Positions 39,902 through 49,818 are shown, numbered from the stretch's first letter. The stretch: 64,000 nt of DNA from an uncultured Paracoccaceae bacterium (GCA_947500135.1 CANMQX010000002.1:124001-188000), one strand, 5' to 3'. The notes: generated by a model not told the origin, from the sequence alone. Numbers and translations: made by a program.

Positions 39902-40180
39902 CTATGGTTGTCGATAGCGTTGTAGTGCGGTCGCCTTCAACGCGGCCTCACCATATTGATGCACGGCCAATTCCCATTCGGCGAATTCCTCATCCGACAG
40001 ATTGTAACGCTCAAGCGCTTCTTTTCGTTGGATTAACCCGGCGGCAACCGCCCGGACAACCGCCGCCTTGCGCGACGCGACCCACCGCCTTGTATCAGAG
40101 CCGGGCAGGTCAGCCCGGGTCATGATGCTACCGTTGGGCAACGTCACAGAACGCGGCCCCTCAACTTTTCTTAGATACAT
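39902..40180 (-). CDS. sciP: CtrA inhibitor SciP (DUF1153)
   Basis: 92 residues. [40 protein letters not shown], and [13 protein letters not shown] are the DUF1153/SciP signatures, with an HTH in the second half. In Caulobacter SciP binds CtrA and blocks its activation of target promoters. Here it is immediately upstream of ctrA on the same strand. Confidence 0.93.
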   Translation of the reverse strand: MYLRKVEGPRSVTLPNGSIMTRADLPGSDTRRWVASRKAAVVRAVAAGLIQRKEALERYNLSDEEFAEWELAVHQYGEAALKATALQRYRQP

Positions 40181-40312
40181 AGTACACCCCTTTCGTCGTA
40201 CTCCCGGGGGTGGTTATCGGGGTCAGGACTTAATGAGAGGTATAACTGCCTCTTGAGAGTAGTTAGGATTTTCCTATATTTCGGTAAGAAATTGCCTGAT
40301 CTGGAAAATCTG

Positions 40313-41452
40313 ATGTCCCTCGATATGCCGCTGAACTCGCTCGGCTTTGCAAAACCGCCTGCGCAAACCCGCGTTGTCGTCGCCATGTCTGGCGGGGTCG
40401 ACAGCTCTGTTGTGGCGGCCAAACTGGCCGAAGAAGGTTACGATGTGGTTGGTGTCACCTTGCAACTTTATGATCACGGTGCAGCGCTTGCCAAAAAAGG
40501 GGCCTGCTGTGCAGGGCGCGACATCCACGATGCGCGCCGCGTGGCCGAGGAAATGGGCTTTCCGCATTATGTGCTGGATTATGAAAACACGTTCCGTGAA
40601 GCCGTGATTGATGAATTCGCCGATAGCTATCTGGGCGGGGCCACCCCCGTGCCCTGCATCCGTTGCAATGAGCGGGTGAAATTCAAGGACCTGCTGGAAA
40701 CGGCCAAGGATCTTGATGCCGATTGCATGGCAACGGGGCATTACATCCAACGCAAGATGGGTGTCGAGGGGGCAGAGCTGCACTCCGCCGCCGACCCGGG
40801 CAAAGATCAAAGCTATTTCCTGTTCTCGACCACACAAGAACAGCTGGATTACCTGCGTTTCCCATTGGGGCATCACGCTTCAAAGGATGAAACGCGCGCG
40901 CTCGCCGCGAAATACGGGCTGAGCGTGGCCGACAAACCCGATAGTCAGGATATCTGCTTCGTGCCCAACGGGGATTATGCCGCCGTCATCGAAAAACTGC
41001 GGCCCGGCGCCGCAGAACCCGGTGACATCGTGGATATGGATGGCAACGTCCTTGGGGCGCATAAAGGCGTGATCCACTACACAATCGGGCAACGGCGCGG
41101 GCTTGGGATCGGCGGGCTTGCTGACCCGCTTTACGTGGTAAAGCTGGATGTAAACAGCAAACAAGTCATTGTCGGACCCAAGGAATTGCTGGCCACAAGA
41201 CGGGTGCCGGTGCGCGAGATCAATTGGATCGGCGGCGGCAACCTGATGGATATGGGCGAACGGGAAATCACCGTCCGGGTACGCTCCACACGGCCCCCGA
41301 CCGATGCCGTATTGCGCCCAATCTCGGACACCGAAGCAGAGGTTGAACTGGTCGCCGCAGAACAAGGCATCTCGCCCGGTCAAGCCTGCGTGTTTTACGA
41401 TCCTGACAGCACGCGCATTCTGGGCGGCGGCTGGATCTGGCGGGGCTACTGA
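40313..41452 (+). CDS. mnmA: tRNA-specific 2-thiouridylase MnmA
   Basis: 379 residues from ATG 40313; the longer frame from TTG 40253 lacks family residues. The PP-loop is [18 protein letters not shown]. Catalytic cysteines are in [12 protein letters not shown] and [14 protein letters not shown]-terminal [10 protein letters not shown]. It thiolates U34 in Lys, Glu and Gln tRNAs. The CCAGR insertion region ([18 protein letters not shown]) is typical of alphaproteobacterial MnmA. Divergent from sciP. Confidence 0.95.
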   Translation: MSLDMPLNSLGFAKPPAQTRVVVAMSGGVDSSVVAAKLAEEGYDVVGVTLQLYDHGAALAKKGACCAGRDIHDARRVAEEMGFPHYVLDYENTFREAVIDEFADSYLGGATPVPCIRCNERVKFKDLLETAKDLDADCMATGHYIQRKMGVEGAELHSAADPGKDQSYFLFSTTQEQLDYLRFPLGHHASKDETRALAAKYGLSVADKPDSQDICFVPNGDYAAVIEKLRPGAAEPGDIVDMDGNVLGAHKGVIHYTIGQRRGLGIGGLADPLYVVKLDVNSKQVIVGPKELLATRRVPVREINWIGGGNLMDMGEREITVRVRSTRPPTDAVLRPISDTEAEVELVAAEQGISPGQACVFYDPDSTRILGGGWIWRGY

Positions 41453-41566
41453 AACATTTCAGGGCCCAAAATAACATGGCAATGACATCTGTGTGTGGGG
41501 GCTAGCGTCGGGGCAATTGCAAACCGCATATTGCAGGCAGACACAGACCCCGCGAAGGAGCCTCAG

Positions 41567-42028
41567 ATGACATTGACACGCCGCACCCTGCTGACATTTG
41601 CCGCCGCCACACCTGCGCTTGCCCTGCTGGGGCAAACAAGTATGGCCGCGACACCATCGATCTATGCCAATGACGGGATCGCCGTCGATGGCACTGATGT
41701 CGTGGGGTATTTCACCCAAAGCGAACCGGTCGCGGGCAATGCCGACATCACCCATGACTGGATGGGTGTAACCTGGCGGTTCTCAAGCGAAGAAAACCGG
41801 GCCACCTTTGCCGCAGCACCTGAAAAATACGCACCGCAATATGGCGGTTACTGCGCCTGGGCGGTCAGCGAAGGTTACACCGCATCCACCGTGCCGCATG
41901 CCTGGAAGATCGTGGATGGAAAGCTTTACCTCAACTACTCCCGGCGCATTCAACGTAAATGGGAACGCGACATTCCTGCACGAATCGCCGCAGCCAACGC
42001 CAATTGGCCCACAATCCTGCAGGCCTGA
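41567..42028 (+). CDS. Exported YHS-domain protein
   Basis: 153 residues from ATG 41567 (AAGGAG upstream). The N-terminus MTLTRRTLLTFAAATPALALL is a signal sequence with a twin-Arg pair. The YHS core reads DVVGYFTQSEPVAGNADI, then YGGYCAWAVSEGY with one Cys, and a basic tail follows. YHS domains are metal-associated modules; the role of these short exported forms is unknown. Monocistronic, followed by a short hairpin. Confidence 0.8.
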   Translation: MTLTRRTLLTFAAATPALALLGQTSMAATPSIYANDGIAVDGTDVVGYFTQSEPVAGNADITHDWMGVTWRFSSEENRATFAAAPEKYAPQYGGYCAWAVSEGYTASTVPHAWKIVDGKLYLNYSRRIQRKWERDIPARIAAANANWPTILQA

Positions 42029-42098
42029 ACCAGCCCTTTGGCAGGATTGCCACCTGTCGCACCTGGCGGATGGAAGGATGACAAACCCAATTTGATCG

Positions 42099-42119
42099 AT
42101 GCCGCGCAAGTCGCGGCAT
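42099..42119. terminator. Short hairpin between YHS gene and paiB-like gene
   Basis: ATGCCGCG (42099-42106) pairs with CGCGGCAT (42112-42119), leaving a 5-nt loop, with TTT following on the plus strand. A weak terminator for the YHS gene. Confidence 0.5.
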
Positions 42120-42135
42120 TTCCAGAAGGTCCGCG

Positions 42136-42771
42136 CTATCGTCTTGCGTGCTCCTCCACCAATCGCGCCATGTCTGCCGCATCCGGTGCCGCTTCTTCTT
42201 CCAGTCCCGCTTTGACCCCGGTCCAGTCTTTCAGCGCCTTATTTTGGCTAACTTTCCAGGTTCCCTGCATGTCCTCAATCGTTATCTCGAAACCAACCAG
42301 ACCGAGAAGTTGCCGCCGTACAAAATCCGACGGGGCATCAGACACAGCCCATGGCTCGGCACGATGGCTTTCATGTTGATGGGTGAGGTCATTTAAATGC
42401 CGAAGAAGCCAATCAGGCTCTCGTGTGAACCGCAATTCACCGCGGACGTGAACGACAACATAGTTCCACGTGGGAACGACTTTCCCGTGTTCTTGCTTCG
42501 ACGCATACCACGAAGGCGTGACATAGGTTTGAGGGCCCTGAAAGATCGTCAGAACCTCAAAGGCTTCTTCTGTCTCCCGAAACAGTGGGTTGTTGACAGC
42601 GATATGACCCTGAAGGTGGGATTCACCTGATGCGGGTTTCAGGACCAGCGGCACGTGATCTGCCGTCAAGCGCCCAGTTGCAGAGGTAACGATCGTGGCA
42701 AACGGATGTGCCATAACCAATTCTTGCATGACTTCTTTGCGTTGTTCTCGAAAGACCGGTGGCTGAAACAT
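42136..42771 (-). CDS. FMN-binding PaiB-family regulator
   Basis: 211 residues from ATG 42771 (MFQPPVFREQRKEVMQELV). The PaiB/FMN_bind_2 family features HPFATIVTS, HVPLVL, GHIAVNNP, YVTPSWYASKQEHGKVVPTWNY and DLTHQHE are all present. The family was named for Bacillus PaiB, a negative regulator of sporulation and protease genes; here a flavin-binding sensor or enzyme is equally possible. Single gene. Confidence 0.87.
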   Translation of the reverse strand: MFQPPVFREQRKEVMQELVMAHPFATIVTSATGRLTADHVPLVLKPASGESHLQGHIAVNNPLFRETEEAFEVLTIFQGPQTYVTPSWYASKQEHGKVVPTWNYVVVHVRGELRFTREPDWLLRHLNDLTHQHESHRAEPWAVSDAPSDFVRRQLLGLVGFEITIEDMQGTWKVSQNKALKDWTGVKAGLEEEAAPDAADMARLVEEHARR

Positions 42772-43197
42772 CCGTGACTCCTGATTGTCCCTGAACGCAT
42801 ACCCGAAAGCCGCGATTGCTTCAAACACAGCGAAGGGCAGAAAAGTACCGCACCAGCCCATGCATCAAGAGTCCGGCGACTGGCGGTGATGTTGTTTCAC
42901 TTTGGTCGAAGCGCATTCGCCTTAGACGTGTGCAAATCGGTCTTTCGCCCCGACAGAACCCTTGTCGGGCCGCACGCAGGGGTCATGGTTTGGCAAGTTT
43001 TTCATGACCATGCTGATCCTTAACAAAACCTGACCGCCCCGCGCAAAGCTGCCCGACACAAGTCCGACGCATGTCCGACGTCGCGCCGACAGGCCCCTGC
43101 CTCGAATCTCGTCTTGAAAACATCAACTTACCGGGCATACCAACAAAAACGGCAAAAAGCACTGGCAGTTTTATCAAACTGCGGCTAGGCAAATCGG
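42772..43197. other. Intergenic region with two hairpins and the second CCGAC array
   Basis: No convincing gene lies in these 426 bases. Two hairpins occur: CCCGACA/TGTCGGG (42949-42955, 42963-42969) and GGTCATG/CATGACC (42981-42987, 43003-43009). The 11-bp CCGAC array lies at 43053-43090. It separates the divergent paiB-like and P-loop genes and must hold both promoters. Confidence 0.6.
43053..43090 (+). repeat. Helically phased CCGAC array, copy 2
   Basis: CCGAC begins at 43053, 43064, 43075 and 43086, an exact 11-bp period. The sixth base of each unit is A or G and the remaining bases vary. It lies 108 bp before the P-loop gene, in the same orientation as the array at 16428-16477. Confidence 0.7.
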
Positions 43198-44061
43198 ATG
43201 ATTTACGCCTCCGCCTCTGACTGGCGCAATGCGCCGCATAAACGGGTCCTGCTTTTTGCAATGTCAGGTCTGGGTAAGACCTACCTGTCCAATATGCTGC
43301 GCAGCACAGGCGATTGGTTCCACTATTCCATCGATTACCGGATCGGAACGCGGTACATGGGCGAAAAGATCGCCGATAATGCAAAGCGCGAGGCGATGAA
43401 GGTGCCGTTCCTGCGGGACCTGTTGCGTTCGAACTCGATCTATATCGGCTCCAACATTTCTTTCGATGATCTTAAACCGATGTCGTCTTATCTGGGCAAA
43501 CCCGGCGACCCGGCCAAAGGCGGGCTCGATTGGGATGAATACACAAGGCGGCAAGACCAGTTCCAAGAGGCCGAGGTCGCGGCCCTGCATGATACCGGCT
43601 ATTTCATCGATCGGGCGATCGATCTCTATCAATACCCGCATTTCGTCTGCGACACGGGTGGATCAATCTGCGAATGGGTGGATGCCAATGATCCAGACGA
43701 CCCGGTCCTGACCGATCTGGCATCCAAGACGCTGATGGTCTGGATCGAAGGGACAGAAGAACACACCGCCGAACTGATCCGTCGTTTCGATAAAGAGCCC
43801 AAACCGATGTCCTACGACCCGGCGTTTCTGCTAGCGACATGGCAGGCCTATCTGTCGGAATATGACATCAGCCCCGCAAAAGTGGACCCGGATGATTTCA
43901 TCCGCTGGGCCTTTGCCAAAGCATTGGCGCATCGGCAACCGCGCTACAAGGCGATGGCCGATAAATGGGGGATCACCATCCCGCAAAAGACCGTCGAACA
44001 GATCAAAGACACGGAGGGCTTTGTTGGCATGATCGCCGACGCCCTTGAGATGCGCAGCTAA
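43198..44061 (+). CDS. P-loop ATPase of unknown role
   Basis: 287 residues. The Walker A motif is LLFAMSGLGKTYLS near residue 25. A later strand ends in an acidic pair (FVCDTGGSICEWVDAND), and the C-terminal half is helical. It resembles a roseobacter protein annotated only as 'ATPase'. It lies 39 bp upstream of metA on the same strand, so the two may be co-transcribed. A nucleotide-dependent kinase or sensor function is possible; I cannot choose. Confidence 0.65.
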   Translation: MIYASASDWRNAPHKRVLLFAMSGLGKTYLSNMLRSTGDWFHYSIDYRIGTRYMGEKIADNAKREAMKVPFLRDLLRSNSIYIGSNISFDDLKPMSSYLGKPGDPAKGGLDWDEYTRRQDQFQEAEVAALHDTGYFIDRAIDLYQYPHFVCDTGGSICEWVDANDPDDPVLTDLASKTLMVWIEGTEEHTAELIRRFDKEPKPMSYDPAFLLATWQAYLSEYDISPAKVDPDDFIRWAFAKALAHRQPRYKAMADKWGITIPQKTVEQIKDTEGFVGMIADALEMRS

Positions 44062-44100
44062 GCCGCCTATCTCTTTCCTCCTGATCCAGGACATAATCCG

Positions 44101-45018
44101 ATGCCTATAAAACTACCCGCCGCCCTGCCCGCCTATGACGTTCTGTCGAACGAAGGCGTGATGGTGCTTGATGAAGACGCTGCCGCAAGGCAGGATATCC
44201 GCCCGCTCAGGATCGCTTTGCTGAACCTGATGCCCAAGAAAATCCAGACCGAAAACCAGTTCGCCCGGCTGATCGGGGCGACACCATTGCAGATCGAACT
44301 CAGCCTGATCCGGATGTCCGAACACCGGACAAAAAACACCGCTGCCGAACACATGGCCGAGTTTTATCAACCCTTTAGCGCCGTCAAAGATCAGAAATTC
44401 GACGGGCTGATCATCACTGGCGCGCCCATCGAACATCTGCCTTTTGAAGATGTCACTTATTGGGATGAGCTGACACAGGTCTTTGACTGGACCCAAACCA
44501 ACGTCCATTCGACCTTCGGCGTCTGCTGGGGCGGGATGGCGATGATCAACTATTTCCACGGGGTCAAGAAACACATTCTCGACCACAAGGCGTTCGGCTG
44601 CTTCCGGCACCGGAACATGGAACCTGCTTCGCCCTATCTGCGGGGCTTCTCTGACGATTGCGTGATCCCGGTCAGCCGCTGGACGGAAATGCGGCAGGAA
44701 GAGATTGACGCAGACCATGGGCTAAAAACGCTGATCACCAGCGATGAGGCTGGCCCTTGCCTGGTCGAAGATCCCGGTCACCGGGCGCTCTATATCTTCA
44801 ACCATTTCGAATATGACAGCGGCACGCTGAAACAGGAATATGACCGGGATATCAGCGAAGGCACGCCGATTAACGTGCCCATGAACTACTACCCGGATGA
44901 TGACCCAACGGAACAACCGCAAAACAGGTGGCGAAGCCACGCGCACCTTCTATATGGAAACTGGATAAACGAAATTTATCAGACCACCCAGTTTGAGATG
45001 GATAAAATTGGCACGTAA
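44101..45018 (+). CDS. metA: Homoserine O-acetyltransferase (MetA family)
   Basis: 305 residues. The catalytic Cys142 lies in [14 protein letters not shown], with HIL downstream and a C-terminal HFEYD...EYDRD stretch. Position 111 is Glu ([13 protein letters not shown]). In this family Glu111 goes with acetyl-CoA and Gly111 with succinyl-CoA, so acetyl transfer is predicted. First step of methionine synthesis from homoserine. No SAM riboswitch is visible in the 39-bp gap upstream. Confidence 0.92.
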   Translation: MPIKLPAALPAYDVLSNEGVMVLDEDAAARQDIRPLRIALLNLMPKKIQTENQFARLIGATPLQIELSLIRMSEHRTKNTAAEHMAEFYQPFSAVKDQKFDGLIITGAPIEHLPFEDVTYWDELTQVFDWTQTNVHSTFGVCWGGMAMINYFHGVKKHILDHKAFGCFRHRNMEPASPYLRGFSDDCVIPVSRWTEMRQEEIDADHGLKTLITSDEAGPCLVEDPGHRALYIFNHFEYDSGTLKQEYDRDISEGTPINVPMNYYPDDDPTEQPQNRWRSHAHLLYGNWINEIYQTTQFEMDKIGT

Positions 45019-46000
45019 AGCACTCACCATATCCGCACTCGCCATCGGTGTCGGCGCGGCCCTGACCAGCATCGGCGCCAGCTACCGGGCCGCACAGGCA
45101 GAGGAAAGCTATCCCCCGCTTGGCCAGTTCGTCGATGTGACAGGCGGACAGGTACATTATGTACAAAGCGGCAGTGGCCCGCATCTGATCCTGCTGCACG
45201 GGGCCGGTGGGAACCTGCGCGAATTTACCTTTGATCTGATGGACCGGTTGACAGACAGCTACACCGTGACGGCATTTGACCGGCCCGGGTTGGGATATAC
45301 GGACCGGGTGCCGGGTGTGACCGGCGGGGCCACAGCCACCGACGGCGACCCACCGCTGGATCAGGCGCGGATGTTGCGCGAAGCCGCCGAAAAGCTTGGG
45401 ATCACCGATCCGATTGTCGCCGGGCACAGCTTTGGCGGGATCGTATCCTATGCTTGGGCGGTTGAAGGGTTGGACAATGATAGCCCCGTCAATGCAAAGG
45501 CGCTTGTGTCGCTTGCCGGGGTAACGATGCCATGGCCCGGACCTCTCGACCCTTACTACCGGGTCAATGGCAGTGCCTTTGGCGGGGCGGTGACAATCCC
45601 GCTAATCTCGGCACTGGTGCCACAAAGCGTAGTGGAAAGCCGGATTGACGGCACTTTTGCCCCGCAGCCTGCGCCCGAAGGTTACGCCCATTACATCGGT
45701 GCGGGGCTGACCCTGCGACCTGACACGATGCGGGCCAATATCCGGCAGGTCAATACGTTGCGCCCGCATGTGGTCGAACTGGTCAAACGCTACCCTGACC
45801 TGACCCTGCCCATTGAGATCGTGCATGGGGATGCCGACACAACGGTTCCTATCCATATCCACGCGCAGGAAGTGATCAAGATCGTGCCAAGCGCCAAGCT
45901 GAAAACCCTGGAAGGCGTCGGGCACATGCCCCACCACGTCAACCCGGATGAAACGATTGCAGCGATCAACCGGGCCGCGGCACGGGCGGCTGAAAACTAG
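45008..46000 (+). CDS. Exported or membrane-anchored alpha/beta hydrolase
   Basis: About 330 residues. The frame allows TTG starts at 44993 and 45008; I favour 45008, which has GAGATGGA upstream and opens at once into a signal/anchor ([20 protein letters not shown]). It overlaps the metA stop by 11 bp. The fold shows [10 protein letters not shown] (oxyanion), nucleophile Ser in AGHSFGG, Asp in HGDADTTVP, and His in GVGHMPHH. Substrate unknown. Confidence 0.82.
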   Translation: MARKALTISALAIGVGAALTSIGASYRAAQAEESYPPLGQFVDVTGGQVHYVQSGSGPHLILLHGAGGNLREFTFDLMDRLTDSYTVTAFDRPGLGYTDRVPGVTGGATATDGDPPLDQARMLREAAEKLGITDPIVAGHSFGGIVSYAWAVEGLDNDSPVNAKALVSLAGVTMPWPGPLDPYYRVNGSAFGGAVTIPLISALVPQSVVESRIDGTFAPQPAPEGYAHYIGAGLTLRPDTMRANIRQVNTLRPHVVELVKRYPDLTLPIEIVHGDADTTVPIHIHAQEVIKIVPSAKLKTLEGVGHMPHHVNPDETIAAINRAAARAAEN

Positions 46001-46015
46001 ACGGCTTTCCGGCAG

Positions 46016-46414
46016 TCATTCGAAGTAAGTCAAACGCCCAATCGTATTTCCCGCACCGTTTGGGCCGGCGCAGTTCATCTCATACAGATTGTTGTTTTGC
46101 AGCAGCTCTGCACCATTCACAAAGACGCTGGTTTTGTTGGATTGCGGGCGGCACCAGCCCTGATTGACGCCTGATTTCACACCGCCCAGTTTGCCAGGCT
46201 CGTCACCGGTGACCTTATTGGTGCGGGCATCCATGTTGAACGCCTCCATCCCGGTCAGTTTCGTATTGCTGACCGTCTTGTCGGACCAATCCAGTTTGGA
46301 GATAATCATATAAGGGATCGGCACAACCGCATTGCCCACCTGCGTCTTGCAGACATCCGGGGCAAGGCAGGTGATAGTCGCGTTCTTGCCAGAATGGCGG
46401 GCGGCGGAATGCAT
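46016..46414 (-). CDS. PAAR-like (DUF4150) spike protein
   Basis: 132 residues. The DUF4150 pattern is VCKTQVGNAVVPIPYMIISKLDW, then an internal SVFVNGAELLQNNNLYEMNCAGPNGAG near the C-terminus. DUF4150 proteins act like PAAR tips that cap VgrG in type VI secretion. Last gene of the vgrG island, four bases after the DUF2169 gene. No toxin domain is fused. Confidence 0.82.
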   Translation of the reverse strand: MHSAARHSGKNATITCLAPDVCKTQVGNAVVPIPYMIISKLDWSDKTVSNTKLTGMEAFNMDARTNKVTGDEPGKLGGVKSGVNQGWCRPQSNKTSVFVNGAELLQNNNLYEMNCAGPNGAGNTIGRLTYFE

Positions 46415-46418
46415 GATG

Positions 46419-47432
46419 TTATCCTCTGATAATTTCAGCCTCGGTAAAGGCGTCGCGATCCGGCACGATCAGACGCCATAACAAGACCACGCTTGCCTGA
46501 CCTTCGTCAATATTTTCGACATCCAGCTCAACCGTATCAAGGTTCATCGCCACCGGTTCCTGTGACGGATCGGTCAGGGATTTCAGCGCCAGTTTTGCGC
46601 CGGGCAAACGCAGGCTGACCGTCTCACGGTCACGCGAGACGCCACTGATCTCAATCACCTCATCACCTTGCAGATAAGGATCGATTTGCAATCGCAACGG
46701 GGCGGCATTCCAGAATGCCAGATCATAATCCAGCGGCATGCGCGGATGGCGGTCACGTTCCCAGTTCTCATCAAAGGTGCCCGCGGCGGAGCGCCGGGGC
46801 AACCAGCCCTTGGCGATGGGCATCGTGCCATGCACCGCCATCGGGGCGAAGGGCCGCGCATCCATGAACTCGGCCAAAAGGCCGATCTGCGGGGCAGACC
46901 AGCCCTGCACATCGCACGCAGCGTCTTCGGTCATGAAACCAACACCGGCAGGATTACGTTCAAAAAACTGGGTTGCGTCGCCTTCCTGACATTGGCCGCC
47001 ATAAGCCAGCGCATAGGTCAACGGCACATCGACCACTTCATCGGGCTGGGACAGTTTCCAATTCAGCATGGATTTGATCCAGCGCGACGGGCCGCGCACA
47101 TGGAAACTGTAGTTCAACAGGTCGGGAATGCTGACAACAACAGGCCAGTCACGGCGGGGCTTACCCTCAAAGCTGCGAGCGGTGCCACGGATGCACAGAT
47201 CAGTTTTCGGCTTGAACGGAGCGATATCCTGCTCTTGCAACAACGCGCTATCCTCCGGCGCGCCTACAAACTCGTCCGTCAAAACCAGATCAGGCGGCGG
47301 GGTGACGGGGGTCGTCCCCTCCTTGCTCAAACGAAACTCCGCCTTAGCAACGACGATACCAACTTCGGTGTCATCAGTATACCAATGAGCAAAGGCCGTA
47401 TGCGAAAGGGGGAGGCTGGAAGCGAGTTTCAT
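46419..47432 (-). CDS. DUF2169 type VI secretion accessory protein
   Basis: 337 residues. The opening LPLSHTAFAHWYTDDTEVGIVVAKAEF, the mid-region LTYALAYGGQCQEGD with ERNPAGVGF, and WLPRRSAAGTFDENWERDR match DUF2169. Members accompany PAAR/DUF4150 and VgrG genes and are thought to help load effectors. Separated from the upstream unknown gene by 128 bp, which may contain a second promoter. Confidence 0.83.
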   Translation of the reverse strand: MKLASSLPLSHTAFAHWYTDDTEVGIVVAKAEFRLSKEGTTPVTPPPDLVLTDEFVGAPEDSALLQEQDIAPFKPKTDLCIRGTARSFEGKPRRDWPVVVSIPDLLNYSFHVRGPSRWIKSMLNWKLSQPDEVVDVPLTYALAYGGQCQEGDATQFFERNPAGVGFMTEDAACDVQGWSAPQIGLLAEFMDARPFAPMAVHGTMPIAKGWLPRRSAAGTFDENWERDRHPRMPLDYDLAFWNAAPLRLQIDPYLQGDEVIEISGVSRDRETVSLRLPGAKLALKSLTDPSQEPVAMNLDTVELDVENIDEGQASVVLLWRLIVPDRDAFTEAEIIRG

Positions 47433-47560
47433 TGCACGGCAAAACCAAAATGCGCACCGCTACATACCGCGGCTAAGTTACAAGACTTGGTGACCACAAG
47501 CGGCATGTTATGTCATTCCTTCGTAATGTCTGGTCAGAGCAACGGGCGAGGCAGCGCAAA

Positions 47561-47926
47561 TTAATCGAAGAATGCAGGTGACCAGAACCAGTTCTCGCGA
47601 AGGTTCTTCATTGAATACCTATCCAACAGATCTTGTGTTTGCGCTGTACTGCCCATGCCGCCGACACCAAGTCCGGTACTGCCAAGGCTTTTCGCCATCA
47701 GCGTAACCATTTCTTTTTGAGCGCCGTCCGGTACGCTGCCTTTGCGGGTCAGATTCAAAAGCTGCGTCGCCAACACACGCTGCTTTTGCGGGGCACCGGT
47801 GTGCTCTTGCACAACAGCACCCTTCTTCATGCCGACTTCTTTATAAAATTTGTCACGGACGTGATCGCGGTACGCTTTGCGCTTCTTGGCCTTGGGTATC
47901 CAAGCATCGCTGTCAACACGGGTCAT
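47561..47926 (-). CDS. Small basic protein of the VgrG island, unknown
   Basis: 121 residues. The N-terminus is Lys/Arg-rich (MTRVDSDAWIPKAKKRKAYR), and a Gly-rich turn (STGLGVGGMGSTAQ) and an aromatic end (ENWFWSPAFFD) follow. The start overlaps the candidate immunity gene by 4 bp (ATGA), so it belongs to the toxin operon. I do not recognise it. It might be an adaptor, a second immunity factor or a small effector; nothing in the sequence decides. Confidence 0.6.
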   Translation of the reverse strand: MTRVDSDAWIPKAKKRKAYRDHVRDKFYKEVGMKKGAVVQEHTGAPQKQRVLATQLLNLTRKGSVPDGAQKEMVTLMAKSLGSTGLGVGGMGSTAQTQDLLDRYSMKNLRENWFWSPAFFD

Positions 47927-48333
47927 CCACGATCCTCCAGCGCCTCAGGATAAATCTCCCCCACTAGGATTTTGTAGGCATCATCCACATTGGCGGGCGT
48001 GATCGACCAGCGCGACCAGTCCTCAAATTCGAACAACATCTTAAGGTCACCGTCGCGGCGCAGCACCACCAGGCATTTCAGCCAATAGTCATCCCCTTCG
48101 ACGCGAGTGACTTCGCGAAAGCGTTTGAAGGCCGTTGCTACGTCTTTCATATCTCGGCCCAAGCGGAACGGCAGACGATTACCCTCGTGAAACATGAACA
48201 TTTCGCCACCGCTGCTGACGCCATCCCGCGTTTCAAACATGTAGCCGCAATAGTCCCATTCGGCTCCACCCTTTTGGGCATTCCGCATCAAAATCTGCCC
48301 GATCTCGATGACAATATCTTCTTTCACACCCAT
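47923..48333 (-). CDS. Candidate immunity protein (YezG/DUF600-like)
   Basis: 136 residues, acidic and small, placed directly after the toxin gene. The ribosome site GAGGTAA contains the toxin stop codon, so the two are translationally coupled. WDYCGYMFETRDG and the C-terminal LFEFEDWSRWSITPANVDDAYKILVGEIYPEAL resemble the YezG/DUF600 immunity fold, which neutralises nucleases of the same class in Bacillus LXG toxins. The match is from memory of the family and is not certain. Confidence 0.6.
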   Translation of the reverse strand: MGVKEDIVIEIGQILMRNAQKGGAEWDYCGYMFETRDGVSSGGEMFMFHEGNRLPFRLGRDMKDVATAFKRFREVTRVEGDDYWLKCLVVLRRDGDLKMLFEFEDWSRWSITPANVDDAYKILVGEIYPEALEDRG

Positions 48334-48336
48334 AGT

Positions 48337-49818
48337 TTACCTCAGCTGTATTGTTCCATCAGGATCCGTCCGGAAATACACTCTTTCAAATGTTTGTCCC
48401 GGTTCGTTAGCCATGTCTATTGGAGAAGTACGCAAAACGGTCCTACTTCCGTCCTGACCTATCTCGTAGACGGTGTAGTCGCCGTAAAAATGATCTGGCC
48501 TCTCGGCTCCGGGCGGATCAACATCGATATTGATCTCGATTTCAATTTGTTTCCTGTTGGTGCGACCGTAGGCTATCCAATCGGCCCACTCATTTTCCAT
48601 TTTTTTCCAGGCACCCGTATTCAGGTTGCCTGCCTGCGGAACGATGCCTTCGTCAGGCACATCACCCATAAAACGGTGGGCAATCAAGTGGCCACCGTGA
48701 TCGCCATCCCGCCCGAGCGCACCGATTGCGGTCGCATTGTCTCCGCGCGGATTTGCACCCATATCAGAGGAAATGGTCGCTTGTACTGATTCCGGGCGGC
48801 CTGTTTCAGGATCGACGGTAATTGTTGCTTCGTTGCGTCCAGCACCGCGGACAACGGTCGTATTTGGTGTGTCAGCGTTCGGCGTCGTTCGCGTTTCAGT
48901 ATCGTCAATCGTGCCACCGCCGCCAAACCTGTCCTCATCGACAATACGATCAAACTGCGGGTCGATATCGTCATCAAGTATCGTTTGATCCATAAGATAT
49001 GTTGGACGCCGATCCGGCGTGTCAGGAATCGCTTTGATGATCACTCTGGTACTTCCCAAACCAGTTCTCATCCCGACAAAACGAAGCCCTTTCAGTACTC
49101 GAGACACTGCAGCCCCCAGACCGAGGGTGACAGCCCCAATGGCGATGTCGATCGCACATTCGGCTGCAAAGAATGCAACGTCGATACGCGCTCTATTCAT
49201 CGCAATGATCAGACCTTCGGATTCATAGGTTTCCCAAAAATTATTGAGCCAGTCGCGCATCGCATTCCAGATGCCAACAACTAGGTCGTTGATCATTTGC
49301 ATCATCGCACGGTTGGCACGATCGTTGGCTTCACCGGCTTGGTAAAAAATATTCTCGTCGTCCGGCTGGCCGCGAATGTAGCGATTAAAAAGATAACCGA
49401 TTGCCATACCTGCCGAAGCCTTTTCGGCATGAGGTGTCCCAATCGGGACCGCAAACGGATTTAACTGATCTTCTGGTATCTCTATCGTAGCGAGATAGTC
49501 GTTAATCGCTGATTTTAGTTCGTTACGAACCGCTTCCTGTTCTTCTGGGGTGCCAACAATACCTGCAAGCAGCCCAATCATATGAAGCATCGCCTCATAT
49601 TCCCGTAGTCTTTCCAAGAAATACTGCTGCTGATCACGCCGCACATGCGTCAGAAACTCGTCGGGCGTCATGTCTTGATTATTGGTGCCACGCGTCACTT
49701 GCCGAATGGATGACAGCAGGCTTGTCGGGGGCCATCTGCCGCCGGGGCCAGCAACCCCAACCTCTTGTCGGCACAAGCGGGTCGAGAAGGAACCAATCAG
49801 TGGATAATGGTGTGACAA
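48337..49818 (-). CDS. Type VI effector with C-terminal nuclease domain (Endonuclea_NS_2-like)
   Basis: Up to 493 residues from TTG 49818, two bases after the vgrG stop; a GTG or the ATG at 49671 are other possible starts. The N-terminal half is helical with a hydrophobic segment (FAAECAIDIAIGAVTLGLGAAVS) near residue 220. An Asp/Thr-rich linker follows (GGGGTIDDTETRTTPN). The last about 130 residues carry DGDHGGHLIAHRFMG, NLNTGAW and MENEWADW, the pattern of DNA/RNA non-specific endonucleases, with His in GGH as the likely general base and Asn in NLN as metal ligand. Confidence 0.78.
   Translation of the reverse strand: MSHHYPLIGSFSTRLCRQEVGVAGPGGRWPPTSLLSSIRQVTRGTNNQDMTPDEFLTHVRRDQQQYFLERLREYEAMLHMIGLLAGIVGTPEEQEAVRNELKSAINDYLATIEIPEDQLNPFAVPIGTPHAEKASAGMAIGYLFNRYIRGQPDDENIFYQAGEANDRANRAMMQMINDLVVGIWNAMRDWLNNFWETYESEGLIIAMNRARIDVAFFAAECAIDIAIGAVTLGLGAAVSRVLKGLRFVGMRTGLGSTRVIIKAIPDTPDRRPTYLMDQTILDDDIDPQFDRIVDEDRFGGGGTIDDTETRTTPNADTPNTTVVRGAGRNEATITVDPETGRPESVQATISSDMGANPRGDNATAIGALGRDGDHGGHLIAHRFMGDVPDEGIVPQAGNLNTGAWKKMENEWADWIAYGRTNRKQIEIEINIDVDPPGAERPDHFYGDYTVYEIGQDGSRTVLRTSPIDMANEPGQTFERVYFRTDPDGTIQLR

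Noticed and set aside
42983..43384. 133-residue minus-strand frame in the intergenic region before the P-loop gene
   Set aside because: It runs through the CCGAC array and into the antisense of the P-loop gene; no coding character.
44062..44100. SAM riboswitch upstream of metA
   Set aside because: The gap is only 39 bp, and I see no SAM-II pseudoknot consensus there or in 42772-43197.
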